NCBI GenBank assembly: GCA_023430975.1
Contig: JAEYYB010000083.1
Span: 11,898 to 75,897, forward strand
DNA: 64,000 nucleotides
DNA from: Bacillota bacterium
Lineage (GTDB): Bacteria; Bacillota; Clostridia; Acetivibrionales; DSM-2933
Direction of reading: 5' to 3'
Position numbers and translations under genes: made by a program. The notes beneath the pieces are model-generated. The model had not been told where the DNA came from. It was given only the letters and a program-made list of their open reading frames with translations, and ran no database searches. Below, piece after piece: positions 15,265 through 25,361 of the stretch. Positions within the stretch are counted from its first letter, which is position 1, and each line of letters starts with the position of its first letter.

Positions 15265-16380
15265 ATGAATAAAATTATAATATCAAGCCGCCAATTGGGG
15301 ATTTTACTGTCAGGTGTTATGTTGGGTTCTGCTCCGCTTTTAATTTCATCTAGTGTTGCAGCTGTGGCAGGTCCTGATTCATGGATCTCAATAATTATTG
15401 CAGCTGTTTTTGGGTTACTTGTTGTTTGGATCAATATTATTCTAGCTGAATTGCATCCCGGAAAAACAATTTTAGAGGTTATACAGATAGTGCTGGGTAA
15501 ATGGCTGGGTGGTATTATGGCTGTTTGCTTTGTCTTAATAACCTTTATCACAGGCACCCAGGTTATATGGTATGTGGGAGATTTTTTTACAACAATGTTT
15601 ATGACGGGAATATCTAGTTATTATATAAATATATTATTTATAGCTGTGTTGGCAATTTCGCTCCTATATGGTGTGGAAGCAATGTTTAGGGCAACTGAAA
15701 TTTTTTTTCTGCTTGGTTTTCCACTCATGACTCTATCTCTGATTATGCTTTTTCCCCAAGTTAAAGCAGATAACTTGCTGCCAATTATGGAAAATGGAAT
15801 AGGCCCTGCTATTAAGGGAGTACTTCCAATTTTGAGCTTTACCGTCCTGCCCATCATATTATTAAATATGGTTTTTCCAACTAATATAGTGAATTTCAAA
15901 CAGGCAAAAAAAGCAATATTTGCAGGTTATTTTTTAGGGGTAATTGAATCGGCTTTTGTAATTATGTTTTGCATTCTGGTCTTTGGGAGTACTGTTACTG
16001 CAAATATACGTTTCCCGCTGTTCACGGTAACAAAGGAAATCAATGTAGGTACTATATTTTCAAGAGTTGAGGCTTTGATTGTATTTGTCTGGATTGTAAC
16101 TAATTTTATTTCTACGTTTGCTTTTTTATATGCAAGTATTAAAGGATTGTCCCAACTTTTGAAGCTTAAGGATTATAAAACACTGGTTCTGCCTTTTTGT
16201 TTAATTGTGGCTGTTTATTCAGGTTTTATATATGATAATGTTCCATATGAGATCAGGTGGGACAGTGAGGTTTGGACTCCTGTGTCGTTTACTTTCGGTC
16301 TTTTTCTGCCTGTATTGCTGTTGATTGTTTCTTTGATAAGAAAAAAGTTTGGTAAGCAGCAAGAAGGTTGTAGTAGATAG
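15265..16380 (+). CDS. gerKB: Spore germination permease, GerB family (first of two)
   Basis: 371 residues, about ten membrane segments, amino-acid-permease-like GerAB/GerKB fold (SSRQLGILLSGVMLGSAPL at the start, FPLFTVTKEINVGTIFSRVE late). B subunits carry the germinant-binding pocket. Ribosome site AAGGGA precedes the ATG. It is followed by a paralog of identical length after 93 bases. Confidence 0.9.
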   Translation: MNKIIISSRQLGILLSGVMLGSAPLLISSSVAAVAGPDSWISIIIAAVFGLLVVWINIILAELHPGKTILEVIQIVLGKWLGGIMAVCFVLITFITGTQVIWYVGDFFTTMFMTGISSYYINILFIAVLAISLLYGVEAMFRATEIFFLLGFPLMTLSLIMLFPQVKADNLLPIMENGIGPAIKGVLPILSFTVLPIILLNMVFPTNIVNFKQAKKAIFAGYFLGVIESAFVIMFCILVFGSTVTANIRFPLFTVTKEINVGTIFSRVEALIVFVWIVTNFISTFAFLYASIKGLSQLLKLKDYKTLVLPFCLIVAVYSGFIYDNVPYEIRWDSEVWTPVSFTFGLFLPVLLLIVSLIRKKFGKQQEGCSR

Positions 16381-16473
16381 CTTTATATGAAAATTGTTCA
16401 GATAAGACTGATAATTGTCAAGAAAAGGTGCAATGTGTATTGGTTTTGAACACATTGAAAGGGTGAGTCATGA

Positions 16474-17589
16474 ATGAATAAAATTAAAATATCAAACCAT
16501 CAATTAGCAATTCTAGAGTCTATTATAGTAGTTGGTTCTACTCCACTTATAATCCCTTCCATTATTGCATCTGTAGCCGGAAAGGATTCCTGGCTTTCTG
16601 TAATTATTGCAATTGCAGTAGGATTGCCAATTGTTTGGATTTATACTTATTTAGCAGGATTATATCCGGAAAAAACTTTTGTAGAGATTATGCAGTTATT
16701 GCTTGGCAAATGGTTTGGAGGTTTTACAGCACTTAATTTTGTCTTTATAGCATTATTGTCAGCTACTCATCTTATATGGTATATAGGTGATTTTTTTACA
16801 ACTGTGTACATGACTGGGATAACTGGTTATTATATTAATATTTTATTTATAGTTGTTATGGCAATTGCTCTTCTATATGGTCTAGAAGTTATAGCTAGGG
16901 TTAGAGAGATATTATTTTTATTTACTTTTCCTCTTTTTATTATAGTTATATTATTTATTATTCCAAAGTATAAAATTGATAACTTATTTCCGGTTTTGGA
17001 AAATGGCGTAGTTCCTGCAGTTAAAGGCATATTCCCAATACTGACTAGTACTGTTTTTCCCAGCTTGTTTTTATTGATGATTTTTCCCGCTAACATCAAA
17101 AATATAAAGGCAGCAAAAAAATCAATTTATAAAGGCTATCTGTTAGGAATGTTTGAATTACTTGGTATCATTATGATGTGTCTTTTAGTTATGGGGGGTG
17201 AACTTACTGCAAACTTGCGATATCCACTTTTTACTGTTACAAAGGAAATTGATGTTGGCACGATATTTTCACGGCTTGAAGCCTTAATCGTAATTGTGTG
17301 GTTGGCTGTTGGTTTTTATGCGGCACTTGTTAGTTTTTATGCCGGGGCTTTCGGTTTATCACAGGTTTTAAAACTTAAGGATTATAAGAAAATTGTTCTG
17401 CCCCTATTATTAATAGTAGCTGTTTATTCAGGATTTATATATAAGAATGTCCCTTATCAAATCAATTATGACCAGCTGGTGAGGACTCCTGTTTCCATAG
17501 CTTTCGGGTTTGTTCTGCCTTTAGTACTCTTGGTAATTGCATTAATAAGGAAAAAGCTGGAAGGCAAAAATAAACCGAATAAAAAGTAA
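16474..17589 (+). CDS. Spore germination permease, GerB family (second of two)
   Basis: 371 residues, clearly a paralog of the preceding gene along its whole length (matching starts NKIKISNHQLAILES, and YPLFTVTKEIDVGTIFSRLE). Two tandem B subunits beside one A and one C suggest alternative receptor assemblies with different germinant specificity, by analogy with other multi-B ger operons. Variation is greatest in the membrane segments. Last gene of the operon. Confidence 0.9.
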   Translation: MNKIKISNHQLAILESIIVVGSTPLIIPSIIASVAGKDSWLSVIIAIAVGLPIVWIYTYLAGLYPEKTFVEIMQLLLGKWFGGFTALNFVFIALLSATHLIWYIGDFFTTVYMTGITGYYINILFIVVMAIALLYGLEVIARVREILFLFTFPLFIIVILFIIPKYKIDNLFPVLENGVVPAVKGIFPILTSTVFPSLFLLMIFPANIKNIKAAKKSIYKGYLLGMFELLGIIMMCLLVMGGELTANLRYPLFTVTKEIDVGTIFSRLEALIVIVWLAVGFYAALVSFYAGAFGLSQVLKLKDYKKIVLPLLLIVAVYSGFIYKNVPYQINYDQLVRTPVSIAFGFVLPLVLLVIALIRKKLEGKNKPNKK

Positions 17590-17749
17590 CGTCACTTACT
17601 ACAATTAGGGGTGTTATTAGTGGTGTTAATAAATAGCAAATATCTTTTGTAAGAGGCAAGCTTTTAAAAGAGGATGAGGATGGATAAATAATTCTATATT
17701 TGCATAATATATATGTATTCTTTTTATGATGCTTTATAGGAGAAAAATT

Positions 17750-19312
17750 ATGAATATTGATGAACAGAAAGATTTCAAAAAGCCGCCCCAATCATTCTGG
17801 ATGGCCTCTACACATAACCCTGATTATCAGCCCTTAAAAGAGGATATTAAAGTTAATGTAGCTATTATTGGCGGTGGCATTACTGGTATATTATGTGCTT
17901 ACTTACTCAATAAAAATGGAATAGATTCAGCAATTATAGAAGCTGACCGTATTCTGCAAGGTACAACCGGGCATACAACAGCAAAAATTACATCCCAGCA
18001 TGAGCTGATATATAGTAAAATAAAAAACAAGATAAGTGAAGAATTAGCCAGACAATACGCAGTTGCAAATGAACATGCTATCCGGGAAATTGAAAAAATA
18101 GCAAAAGAAAATAATATTGAATGCGACTTTATGCCCCAGTCCTCATATGTGTATACACTTCAGGATAGATATATAGATCAGATTCGAGATGAAGCAGATG
18201 TTGCTTCTTCTCTTGGCATTAAATCCACTTTCCTTGAAAAGACACCGTTACCATTTCCCATAAAAGCTGCTGTACGATTTGATAATCAGGCTCAATTTCA
18301 TCCTAGAAAATTCTTATTGGCCTTAGCAAAGAAAATTTCAGATAGAGGATGTCAAATACTTGAAGAGAGCAGGGTTGTGGATATTGAAGAAGGTAATAAT
18401 TATGTGTTAGTAACAGCTCAGGGTAAGAAAGTAACAGCACAAAGGGTAATAATTGCATCACATTACCCATGCTATAATAAGCATGGATTATATTTTACCA
18501 GAATATACCCTGAAAGGTCATACGTTGTTGCTGTAAGAGCAAAGGAAAAATATCCGGGTGGAATGTATATAACCGCAGAAGATCCCGGTCGTTCACTTCG
18601 CAGTCAACCTTCAGATAAGGGAGAATTGATTTTTGTCGGTGGGGAGCATCATAAAACGGGGCAGGGCGAGGATACAATAAGGCACTATGAAGAGCTGATA
18701 GACTTTGCAAATGAAACCTTTACAATAGAAGATATTCCCTATAGATGGTCTACTCAGGATTGTATGACTTTGGATGAAATACCTTATGTAGGTTATTTCA
18801 CTTCAGATACTCCAAACATGTATATAGCTACTGGATATGGCAAATGGGGCATGACCAATAGTATGGCTTCAGCTATGATATTAAACGACTTAATATTAAA
18901 GGGAGAAAGTCCCTGGCAGGATGTTTATAATCCTTCACGCAAAACCATAACAGCTTCCACCAAAAATTTCGTCGTTGAAAATCTAAATGTTGCAAAAGAA
19001 TTAATAGGCGGTAAAATCACTCATCCTCCTTCAAATGTTGATATTAGACCTGGAGAGGGAAAGATCATTGAAGTAAACGGTCAAAAAGCCGGAGCTTATA
19101 GAGATGAACAAGGCACATTACATTTAGTAGATACAACATGTACACATATGGGATGCGAATTAAGCTGGAATTCCGCTGAAAAGTCCTGGGATTGTCCCTG
19201 CCACGGCTCAAGATTTTCCTATGAAGGCGGTGTAATAGAAGGGCCGGCACTTAGGTCATTGGATCTAAATGATGTAAATACTATAGAAAAACTTATAAAA
19301 GATGATTTTTAG
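17750..19312 (+). CDS. FAD-dependent oxidoreductase with C-terminal Rieske [2Fe-2S] domain
   Basis: 520 residues. The N-terminal FAD-binding motif is VAIIGGGITGILCAYLL (about residues 37-53), and the fold is DAO/glycine-oxidase-like. The C-terminal Rieske domain has CTHMGC and CPCHGS (about 465-490) as cluster ligands. This architecture is that of Bacillus YhfW-type proteins; substrate unknown. The ATG at 17750 has AGGAG eight bases upstream. It converges on a small membrane gene across a palindromic repeat. Confidence 0.88.
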   Translation: MNIDEQKDFKKPPQSFWMASTHNPDYQPLKEDIKVNVAIIGGGITGILCAYLLNKNGIDSAIIEADRILQGTTGHTTAKITSQHELIYSKIKNKISEELARQYAVANEHAIREIEKIAKENNIECDFMPQSSYVYTLQDRYIDQIRDEADVASSLGIKSTFLEKTPLPFPIKAAVRFDNQAQFHPRKFLLALAKKISDRGCQILEESRVVDIEEGNNYVLVTAQGKKVTAQRVIIASHYPCYNKHGLYFTRIYPERSYVVAVRAKEKYPGGMYITAEDPGRSLRSQPSDKGELIFVGGEHHKTGQGEDTIRHYEELIDFANETFTIEDIPYRWSTQDCMTLDEIPYVGYFTSDTPNMYIATGYGKWGMTNSMASAMILNDLILKGESPWQDVYNPSRKTITASTKNFVVENLNVAKELIGGKITHPPSNVDIRPGEGKIIEVNGQKAGAYRDEQGTLHLVDTTCTHMGCELSWNSAEKSWDCPCHGSRFSYEGGVIEGPALRSLDLNDVNTIEKLIKDDF

Positions 19313-19325
19313 TTATCTCTATATA

Positions 19326-19428
19326 TATATGAAAAGTTAATAATCTTTTACATTTGTTTATCGCAAATCCCGTAAAAGCGTTCGTTATTTGCTCTGACAA
19401 ATGTAAGATTATTAACACTTTTCATATA
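19326..19428 (+). repeat. Palindromic repeat, family 1, copy 4 (subfamily B)
   Basis: Ends TATATGAAAAGT and ACTTTTCATATA; interior GCAAATCCCGTAAAAGCGTT. It lies between convergent genes, and its right end provides the TGA stop codon (19424-19422) of the minus-strand membrane protein. Confidence 0.92.
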
Positions 19429-19766
19429 ATAAAGCCAATCAAAAATGTTGTCAGGTTTGCAATGAAGGTATAAAGAAATATAAAAGGTTTTTTTCTATCT
19501 TTTATAAATAATGAATATATTAAGAACTCAATAAAAAGTATTGCTACTTCGGTACATTTGAAGATTATATCAGAATAACGGTACAGAGTAGTGTAAAAAG
19601 TAGTAAGTAGTATAATATGTAAAAGCAACTGTGTAGAAATATTTACTATCACTATCAGCTTGAAACGTCGTATTTTAAAAGCTAAAGCTATTAATAGTTC
19701 GATTATGACTGTCAAAGCCATGCATTTTAATGCTTCGGGCAAATAAGATTGTAATGCAGAAAACAT
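19422..19766 (-). CDS. Small integral membrane protein, about four TM segments
   Basis: 114 residues, almost entirely hydrophobic, with four predicted membrane spans and short polar links (FKIRRFK, IKDRKKP). I do not recognise a family. AAAGGAAG upstream of the ATG supports translation. Its last codons and stop lie in the end of a palindromic repeat, so the native C-terminus may have been altered by that element. Confidence 0.6.
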   Translation of the reverse strand: MFSALQSYLPEALKCMALTVIIELLIALAFKIRRFKLIVIVNISTQLLLHIILLTTFYTTLYRYSDIIFKCTEVAILFIEFLIYSLFIKDRKKPFIFLYTFIANLTTFLIGFII

Positions 19767-19950
19767 GGGCCACTTCCTTTAATTTAAGGATTAAGTATAA
19801 AATTATAAATTTTAATGATGTCATACCAACTTTACAATGATTTTATCATTAATAAAAGTAGATATAATTTTTGTATACACTAAATAACGTATGATATAAT
19901 TTTGTTGAACAACACCCCATTATTTGGGCGAAGAAGATATCCTAATTATG

Positions 19951-21645
19951 CTATATTTTAAATATACCAGTCATGTTTATAAGATTTTTAACGCTATCAT
20001 TGGTTACCTTAGCTCGATCTGAAACTTCGTGTGATTTATACAATATTGAAGAAGTTCTCTGAGCTATATTTGCTGAGCCTTCTGCACCTTCATTAGCCGC
20101 TAATGAAATTTCATCTATTGCCTTTATAATATTTTTCATTGATGAACTTAATAGCTCACAAGTTGTTGAGAAACTTGTAACTAAGTTTTCAACATAGTCA
20201 GCATCTTGACTATAATGATCTCCTGTTTTTACCAATGTATTATAATCATTTATAACTTTGCTATCAACAAAAGCAAGTACACTCTTGGAATCTTGAATTA
20301 ATTCTTTAACAGAACTAGTAATTTCCTTTACAACATTTTGTATTTGTGAAACAGAATTCTTTGAGTCTTCTGCAAGTTTACGTATTTCATCTGCAACAAT
20401 TGCAAAGCCCTTTCCTGCTTCACCAGCTCTAGCTGCTTCTATTGAAGCATTCAAAGCTAAAAGATTTGTTTGCTCTGATATATCTAAAATAGACTGTGTA
20501 AAAACATTGATTTCTTCAACAACGCCCGACTTATCAATTGATTCTTTTAGTCTTAATTGAGTTTTTTCATATATGTCCACAGCTGATTTTTGGGATTCTA
20601 TAACACTATTCTTTAATTCAATTGATCTTTCCTTTATTTTCTTAACCTGCATTAATCCATCAAAAGATATTTTAGCCACATTATCCATGGAATTAACAAT
20701 CTCATTAGCAGTTGCATTCATCTCTTCTGTTGCTGCTGCTGTTTCCTGCATCTGAGCAGAAAGTTGTTCGGTTGTTGAAGAAACTTCCTCAATATCTGCC
20801 TGGAGTTTATCCATTTCTTCAACAGTAATTAATGCACCTTTCTCAATCACTGCGGACTCGTTTATAATGCCTGAAATCATATTACAAATTGCTTCTTTCA
20901 TTCTATTAGTAGCCCTAGCAATAATTCCTATTTCATCTTTAGAATCGGTTACAATGGAATTTAGTTCATGAGTTAAATTACCTTGAGAAATTTCTGCAAT
21001 ACCTTTTTCCAATGCTTCAATTTTCTTTGCAATTTGATAACCAACAACAAATGATAGAATAACTCCTATAACTAGCATTAAAACAAGAATTCCCAAAGTA
21101 ATTCTTGTATTATTTGCCATTTCTCTATTTACTTCAGATATTGATATCCCTACAAACCACATCCCAACTAAATTACCTGTGCTATCCTTTATAGGTTTAT
21201 AGTGCGTCATTACTGGTATTCCGGCAACAAGAGTTTCACCAATAAAGTTTTCACCTTTTATAAGAGTTCTATCAATAACTTCTTTAGATGCTTTCGTGCC
21301 AACTTTCCTTTTTCCATCCTCTCCTTTAACATTAGTAGAAACTCGTGTATCCTTTAAAAATATAGTAGTAAGAATACCTGTATCCTTGCTGATTTCATCA
21401 ATCAAATCATAATTACCATTGATAAGAGTAGTACCTTTATATAACTTATCATCGGATATTTTCCACTCGCCAGGATATTTTTCATTTAGTGCTATATAGC
21501 CTAATGCTGAAGCGGTATCTAATTGATCGCGTATTTTATTATCAAGTAGATTTTTAGATGTAAAATACGTAATGGCAAAAATAATCCCAGAAAATACAAA
21601 TAATATAATACTAAAAATTATTGCTAATTTGAATTTTAATTTCAT
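19951..21645 (-). CDS. Methyl-accepting chemotaxis protein with extracellular Cache domain
   Basis: 564 residues. The first TM segment lies at about 5-30 and an extracellular sCache-type sensor at about 35-185 ([17 protein letters not shown], then [21 protein letters not shown]). A second TM follows at about 190-212, then HAMP (about 213-268) and a long cytoplasmic coiled coil whose hairpin tip reads [19 protein letters not shown]. The ATG at 21645 has GGGA eight bases upstream; an in-frame start further up (21714) lacks one. Monocistronic, not adjacent to the che cluster at 24.8-34.4 kb, so it probably feeds the main chemotaxis array. Confidence 0.88.
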   Translation of the reverse strand: MKLKFKLAIIFSIILFVFSGIIFAITYFTSKNLLDNKIRDQLDTASALGYIALNEKYPGEWKISDDKLYKGTTLINGNYDLIDEISKDTGILTTIFLKDTRVSTNVKGEDGKRKVGTKASKEVIDRTLIKGENFIGETLVAGIPVMTHYKPIKDSTGNLVGMWFVGISISEVNREMANNTRITLGILVLMLVIGVILSFVVGYQIAKKIEALEKGIAEISQGNLTHELNSIVTDSKDEIGIIARATNRMKEAICNMISGIINESAVIEKGALITVEEMDKLQADIEEVSSTTEQLSAQMQETAAATEEMNATANEIVNSMDNVAKISFDGLMQVKKIKERSIELKNSVIESQKSAVDIYEKTQLRLKESIDKSGVVEEINVFTQSILDISEQTNLLALNASIEAARAGEAGKGFAIVADEIRKLAEDSKNSVSQIQNVVKEITSSVKELIQDSKSVLAFVDSKVINDYNTLVKTGDHYSQDADYVENLVTSFSTTCELLSSSMKNIIKAIDEISLAANEGAEGSANIAQRTSSILYKSHEVSDRAKVTNDSVKNLINMTGIFKI

Positions 21646-21993
21646 TATCATCGTCCCAATCTTTTGTTTATTTCTATATTTATCGGCAAAGATTTTGAAT
21701 GTTATAATAAACAATTATTTATAAGCAGTAATACAACTAAATTTTATATCTGAAATATCCGTAAGAAAGGGCATCTCAATGTTAAAGTAAATATAATATC
21801 GGATTAAGATACTGTTTTGTTATAAGATATATTTACCAACATGTCAAAAATATTATATAATTAATTAAGGTAAACGTTAAACTAACCCACTGAAATTTTA
21901 ATAAACATACGAAATATTATAATAAGAGGATAATTAAGTTCTCTATTATTAATAATATTACATTCATTAACATTTTTTACAAGGAGGAATTGT
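21646..21993. other. Divergent intergenic region, no gene seen
   Basis: AT-rich spacer between the chemoreceptor and the GH5-dockerin gene; it must hold both promoters. AAGGAGG lies just upstream of the GH5 start. No repeat copy and no hairpin of note. Confidence 0.5.
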
Positions 21994-23946
21994 ATGAAAA
22001 AAGTTTCACTAATCTTAATCATTACACTCTTGATGACGGCTGTTTTTTACAGCTTCCCGAGTTCATTTGCTGCTGATGAGCAATATCCGGGATTTAAGGT
22101 TAAAGGTCGTTTCCTTTATGACAAAAATGGAGAGAAAACGATACTGTATGGTGTAAATAAGATGATCATATGGATGGATATTGATGGAGTTCCGTCTTAT
22201 GAGGAAATTGCCAAAACCGGTGCAAATAGTGTTAGAATTGTGTGGGGCATAAGCGGCACACCTGAAAAGCTTGACAAAGCAATATATAACTGCCGTCTTA
22301 ACAACATGATTCCTATTATTGAATGCCATGATGCAACTGGGGAGTGGTCCAAGCTTCAGACAGTTGTTGATTATTGGGTAAGACCTGATATAGTAGAGGT
22401 GCTTAAAAAGCATCAGGAATACTTGATAGTGAACATAGCAAACGAATGCGGACAAACTGTTTCAGATGCTGATTTCAGAGCAGGTTATAAGCTGGCAGTA
22501 AGCAGGATGAGAACTGCCGGAATACATGTTCCTTTGATGATTGATGCTCCAAGTTATGGTCAAGGGATTGATTCTCTACAGGCAAATGGACCCTATCTTA
22601 CTGAAAATGATCCGGATCACAATTTATTGTTCTCGGTACATATGTGGTGGCCTTTAGCATGGGGATACAACGATCAAAAAGTAAAAGACGAAATAAAGCA
22701 GTCTGTTGATATGAATCTGCCTTTAGTAGTAGGAGAGTTCGGACATCAATGGGATGAGACTGCACAGGGAGCAATTCCATATAAAACAATATTAGAGCAG
22801 TGCCATTTAAACGAGGTAGGCTATCTTCCTTGGGAATGGGGACCCGGCAATAATCCTCAGACTTTTCTTGACATGACAACCGATAGTACATTTGCAACAC
22901 TTCAAGGATGGGGTAAAGAGGTTTGTATAACAGATCCCCACAGCATAAAAAATATTGCGGTAAGACCTAAATCCATGCAGGAAGATGTTCCGCCGCCTCC
23001 TACGCCAACACCTTTCCCGGCAGGAAATATGGCATTAAATAAGACTATTGAGTCTTCCAGCAACCAGGATAGTGAATTTACCGCTAAAAATGCTGTTGAC
23101 GGAAATGGTGATACGAGATGGGCTTCGGTATCCGGTAAGTATGATACTGAATACATAAAGGTAGATTTGGGTTCAGTCAGTGATATAAACAAAGTTGTAA
23201 TATATTGGGAAGATGCATATGCTACACAGTACAAAATACTTACATCTTCCGATGGTTCTACTTGGGCAACAGCATACCAGCAATATAACGGTAAGGGTGG
23301 AGTAGATGAAATAAAGCTAGATAAAACATATAGTGCACGTTACATAAAGGTAGAATGCAGTCAGAAAGTGAACTCCGAATGGGGATATTCTATCTGGGAA
23401 GTGCTGGTATATGGTCAATCCTCCGGTACGCCGACACCAACTCCGACTCCAACACCAAATGGAAAAACAATATCAGGATATGTAAGGCCTGATTTTGATT
23501 CAACTACTTCTTCATCACCAGTTAAGGCCGGGTTTAAAGTTGAGTTTGGCTCATTGTCAGCGGTTACCGATCAAAATGGTGCATTTACATTGAGCAATGT
23601 TCCTATGACAAATATACCGGAACCCTTAAAAGTATCAAAGGATGGTTACCTTACAAGAATAGTTAATGATGTAAATGCTGAAGACAAAATAGGAAGCATT
23701 AACACTCCTTTGGAAATATGGGCTGGAGATATTTCAGTAAATGGAGTCCAGGACGGATCGATAAACATGTCGGATGTCATTGCATTGGCAAAAGGTTTTA
23801 ACGCTGTTTATACAGATTCAAAGTACATAGCTGCATGTGATCTCAATAAAGACAACTCCATAAACATGAGCGATGTAATAATACTTGCAAGGCACTTTAA
23901 TATGACTACAAGTAGTTATCCTGCTTTTACAGGCATTACAAGGTAA
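21994..23946 (+). CDS. Cellulosomal GH5 glycoside hydrolase (mannanase-like) with CBM32 and dockerin
   Basis: 650 residues. Signal peptide 1-26. The GH5 domain (about 30-320) has acid/base E151 in NIANECG and nucleophile E248 in VVGEFGHQW; VEVHDATG-like ECHDATGEWS and the overall pattern resemble GH5 subfamily 8 beta-mannanases, though cellulase activity cannot be excluded. After a Pro/Thr linker comes an F5/8-type C (CBM32-like) module (about 345-473), a second PT linker, a carboxypeptidase-regulatory-like module (about 489-575) and a dockerin (about 577-645) with two INMSDVI loops. It is secreted and docked onto scaffoldin cohesins. Ribosome site AAGGAGG. Confidence 0.92.
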   Translation: MKKVSLILIITLLMTAVFYSFPSSFAADEQYPGFKVKGRFLYDKNGEKTILYGVNKMIIWMDIDGVPSYEEIAKTGANSVRIVWGISGTPEKLDKAIYNCRLNNMIPIIECHDATGEWSKLQTVVDYWVRPDIVEVLKKHQEYLIVNIANECGQTVSDADFRAGYKLAVSRMRTAGIHVPLMIDAPSYGQGIDSLQANGPYLTENDPDHNLLFSVHMWWPLAWGYNDQKVKDEIKQSVDMNLPLVVGEFGHQWDETAQGAIPYKTILEQCHLNEVGYLPWEWGPGNNPQTFLDMTTDSTFATLQGWGKEVCITDPHSIKNIAVRPKSMQEDVPPPPTPTPFPAGNMALNKTIESSSNQDSEFTAKNAVDGNGDTRWASVSGKYDTEYIKVDLGSVSDINKVVIYWEDAYATQYKILTSSDGSTWATAYQQYNGKGGVDEIKLDKTYSARYIKVECSQKVNSEWGYSIWEVLVYGQSSGTPTPTPTPTPNGKTISGYVRPDFDSTTSSSPVKAGFKVEFGSLSAVTDQNGAFTLSNVPMTNIPEPLKVSKDGYLTRIVNDVNAEDKIGSINTPLEIWAGDISVNGVQDGSINMSDVIALAKGFNAVYTDSKYIAACDLNKDNSINMSDVIILARHFNMTTSSYPAFTGITR

Positions 23947-24007
23947 TTAATCTTTCAAATTACTTCGTAACATTATAGGATCGTGCTGGAATTGATAATC
24001 GATGAGG

Positions 24008-24047
24008 AGTCTAAAAAGGCATTAATAACCTTTTTAGGCTTCTTTTC
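24008..24047 (+). terminator. Terminator after GH5-dockerin gene
   Basis: AGTCTAAAAAGG pairs with CCTTTTTAGGCT (one mismatch), followed by TCTTTTC. Confidence 0.75.
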
Positions 24048-24204
24048 ATTCATGCCTTTAATTAAAAACGCTGATTACAAACATAAAACCAAGGAATATG
24101 GAGGTAATTTAATAAAACAACAATTAATCGTAAACGACAAACTTTGACAAAATAATACGACATTTGACAGGAATTTATTTTTTATATAAAATATAACCAA
24201 GTTA

Positions 24205-24220
24205 GTTAATGATAATTAAC
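24205..24220 (+). promoter_or_regulatory. Candidate TetR operator
   Basis: GTTAAT-GATA-ATTAAC is a perfect inverted repeat ending 14 bases before the TetR start codon, where autoregulatory operators normally sit. Confidence 0.5.
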
Positions 24221-24234
24221 GTTGGTGGTAACAA

Positions 24235-24822
24235 ATGGATAATCAGTTGCTTGATAGGAAATTGAGTATTATACTGGCAACTATTGATGTTATTGATGAA
24301 TTTGGACTTCAAGGATTTTCTACCAGGGAAGTTGCCAAAAGAGTAGGTATTTCGGAGCCCGCTATCTTTAGACATTTCAAATCAAAGGGTGGTTTACTAA
24401 ATGCAGTGTTAGACCTCTTCTCACAATATGATTCTGACATTATACTTTCCATCCAAGTAAAAAATAAAAATCCCATTGAGGCTATTATTAACTTTATTGA
24501 CACATATGCTGCCTATTATGAAAATTATCCTGCTATTACAGCAATTACACAGTCTTATGATATTATAAGATGTGATCCATGTCTTTCTGAAAAAATTCAA
24601 AGTATTTTTTTCACTCGAATTAACTTTATAACAGAGATGATCTCACAAGCTCAAAAAATTGGACAAATCAACCCTAATATAAATAGCCAGAATCTGGCGA
24701 CTGTAATTATGGGCTTACAAAGAGAAAGTTGCTTGAACTGGCGTATACAGGGATATAATTATTCTTTAAGAAAACAGATTCTTTCTACACTTGAAATGGT
24801 ATTACAAGCCTTTAAGGTTTAA
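24235..24822 (+). CDS. TetR-family transcriptional regulator
   Basis: 195 residues. The N-terminal HTH is clear (GLQGFSTREVAKRVGISEPA, then IFRHFKSKGGLL). The C-terminal helical ligand and dimer domain is not assignable to a ligand. It stands 40 bases before the chemosensory genes on the same strand and may control them; a palindrome just upstream suggests autoregulation. The ribosome site is weak (GGTGGT). Confidence 0.88.
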   Translation: MDNQLLDRKLSIILATIDVIDEFGLQGFSTREVAKRVGISEPAIFRHFKSKGGLLNAVLDLFSQYDSDIILSIQVKNKNPIEAIINFIDTYAAYYENYPAITAITQSYDIIRCDPCLSEKIQSIFFTRINFITEMISQAQKIGQINPNINSQNLATVIMGLQRESCLNWRIQGYNYSLRKQILSTLEMVLQAFKV

Positions 24823-24862
24823 TTCCAACACACTAATATAAATAAGGTTGGAGGGAAAAATC

Positions 24863-25261
24863 ATGAAGATCTTAGTGGTTGAGGATGATTTTGCAAGCAG
24901 GCAGTTCTTATCAAAATTTCTTTCACAATATGGTACAGTTGATATTACAGTTGATGGCTTGGAGGCTTTGGACGCATACTTGTTGGCGGTTAATGACAAT
25001 TCGCCATACGACTTTATCTGCCTTGATATTATGATGCCAAAGGTGGATGGGGTAAAGGTGCTCAAGGCTATTCGGGATTATGAGACTTCTAAAGGTTTAA
25101 CGCCTGATAAGCGTGTCAAGGTAGTAATGACTACAGCACTTCAAGAAACATCATTAGTGAAGCAATCCTTTGAGATTGGTTGTGAGGCATATGCAGCAAA
25201 GCCAATAGATACCGAAAAGTTCATTGAGGTTATGAAAAAGCTAGGACTTATAGATCAATAA
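24863..25261 (+). CDS. CheY-like single-domain response regulator
   Basis: 132 residues, one receiver domain and no output domain. Acid pocket EDD near the start, phospho-acceptor Asp in CLDIMMPKVDG, conserved Thr in VVMTTA and Lys in AAKPID. ATG at 24863 with GGAGGG upstream. It is the first gene of the che-like cluster and the likely phosphorylation partner of the following CheA. Confidence 0.9.
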   Translation: MKILVVEDDFASRQFLSKFLSQYGTVDITVDGLEALDAYLLAVNDNSPYDFICLDIMMPKVDGVKVLKAIRDYETSKGLTPDKRVKVVMTTALQETSLVKQSFEIGCEAYAAKPIDTEKFIEVMKKLGLIDQ

Positions 25262-25361
25262 TTGAAAAGTTAATTGGTAAAATCTGTATTTAAAGTGTTA
25301 ATCATATTACATCTTAATAACTTTTAGTCTAATATGCTAAAATATGAAAGAAGGTGTTGGA

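Noticed and set aside
25262..25343. Degenerate family 1 repeat between cheY and cheA
   Set aside because: Shares only short AT-rich words (AAAGTGTTAATCATATTACAT); below the similarity of other fragments.
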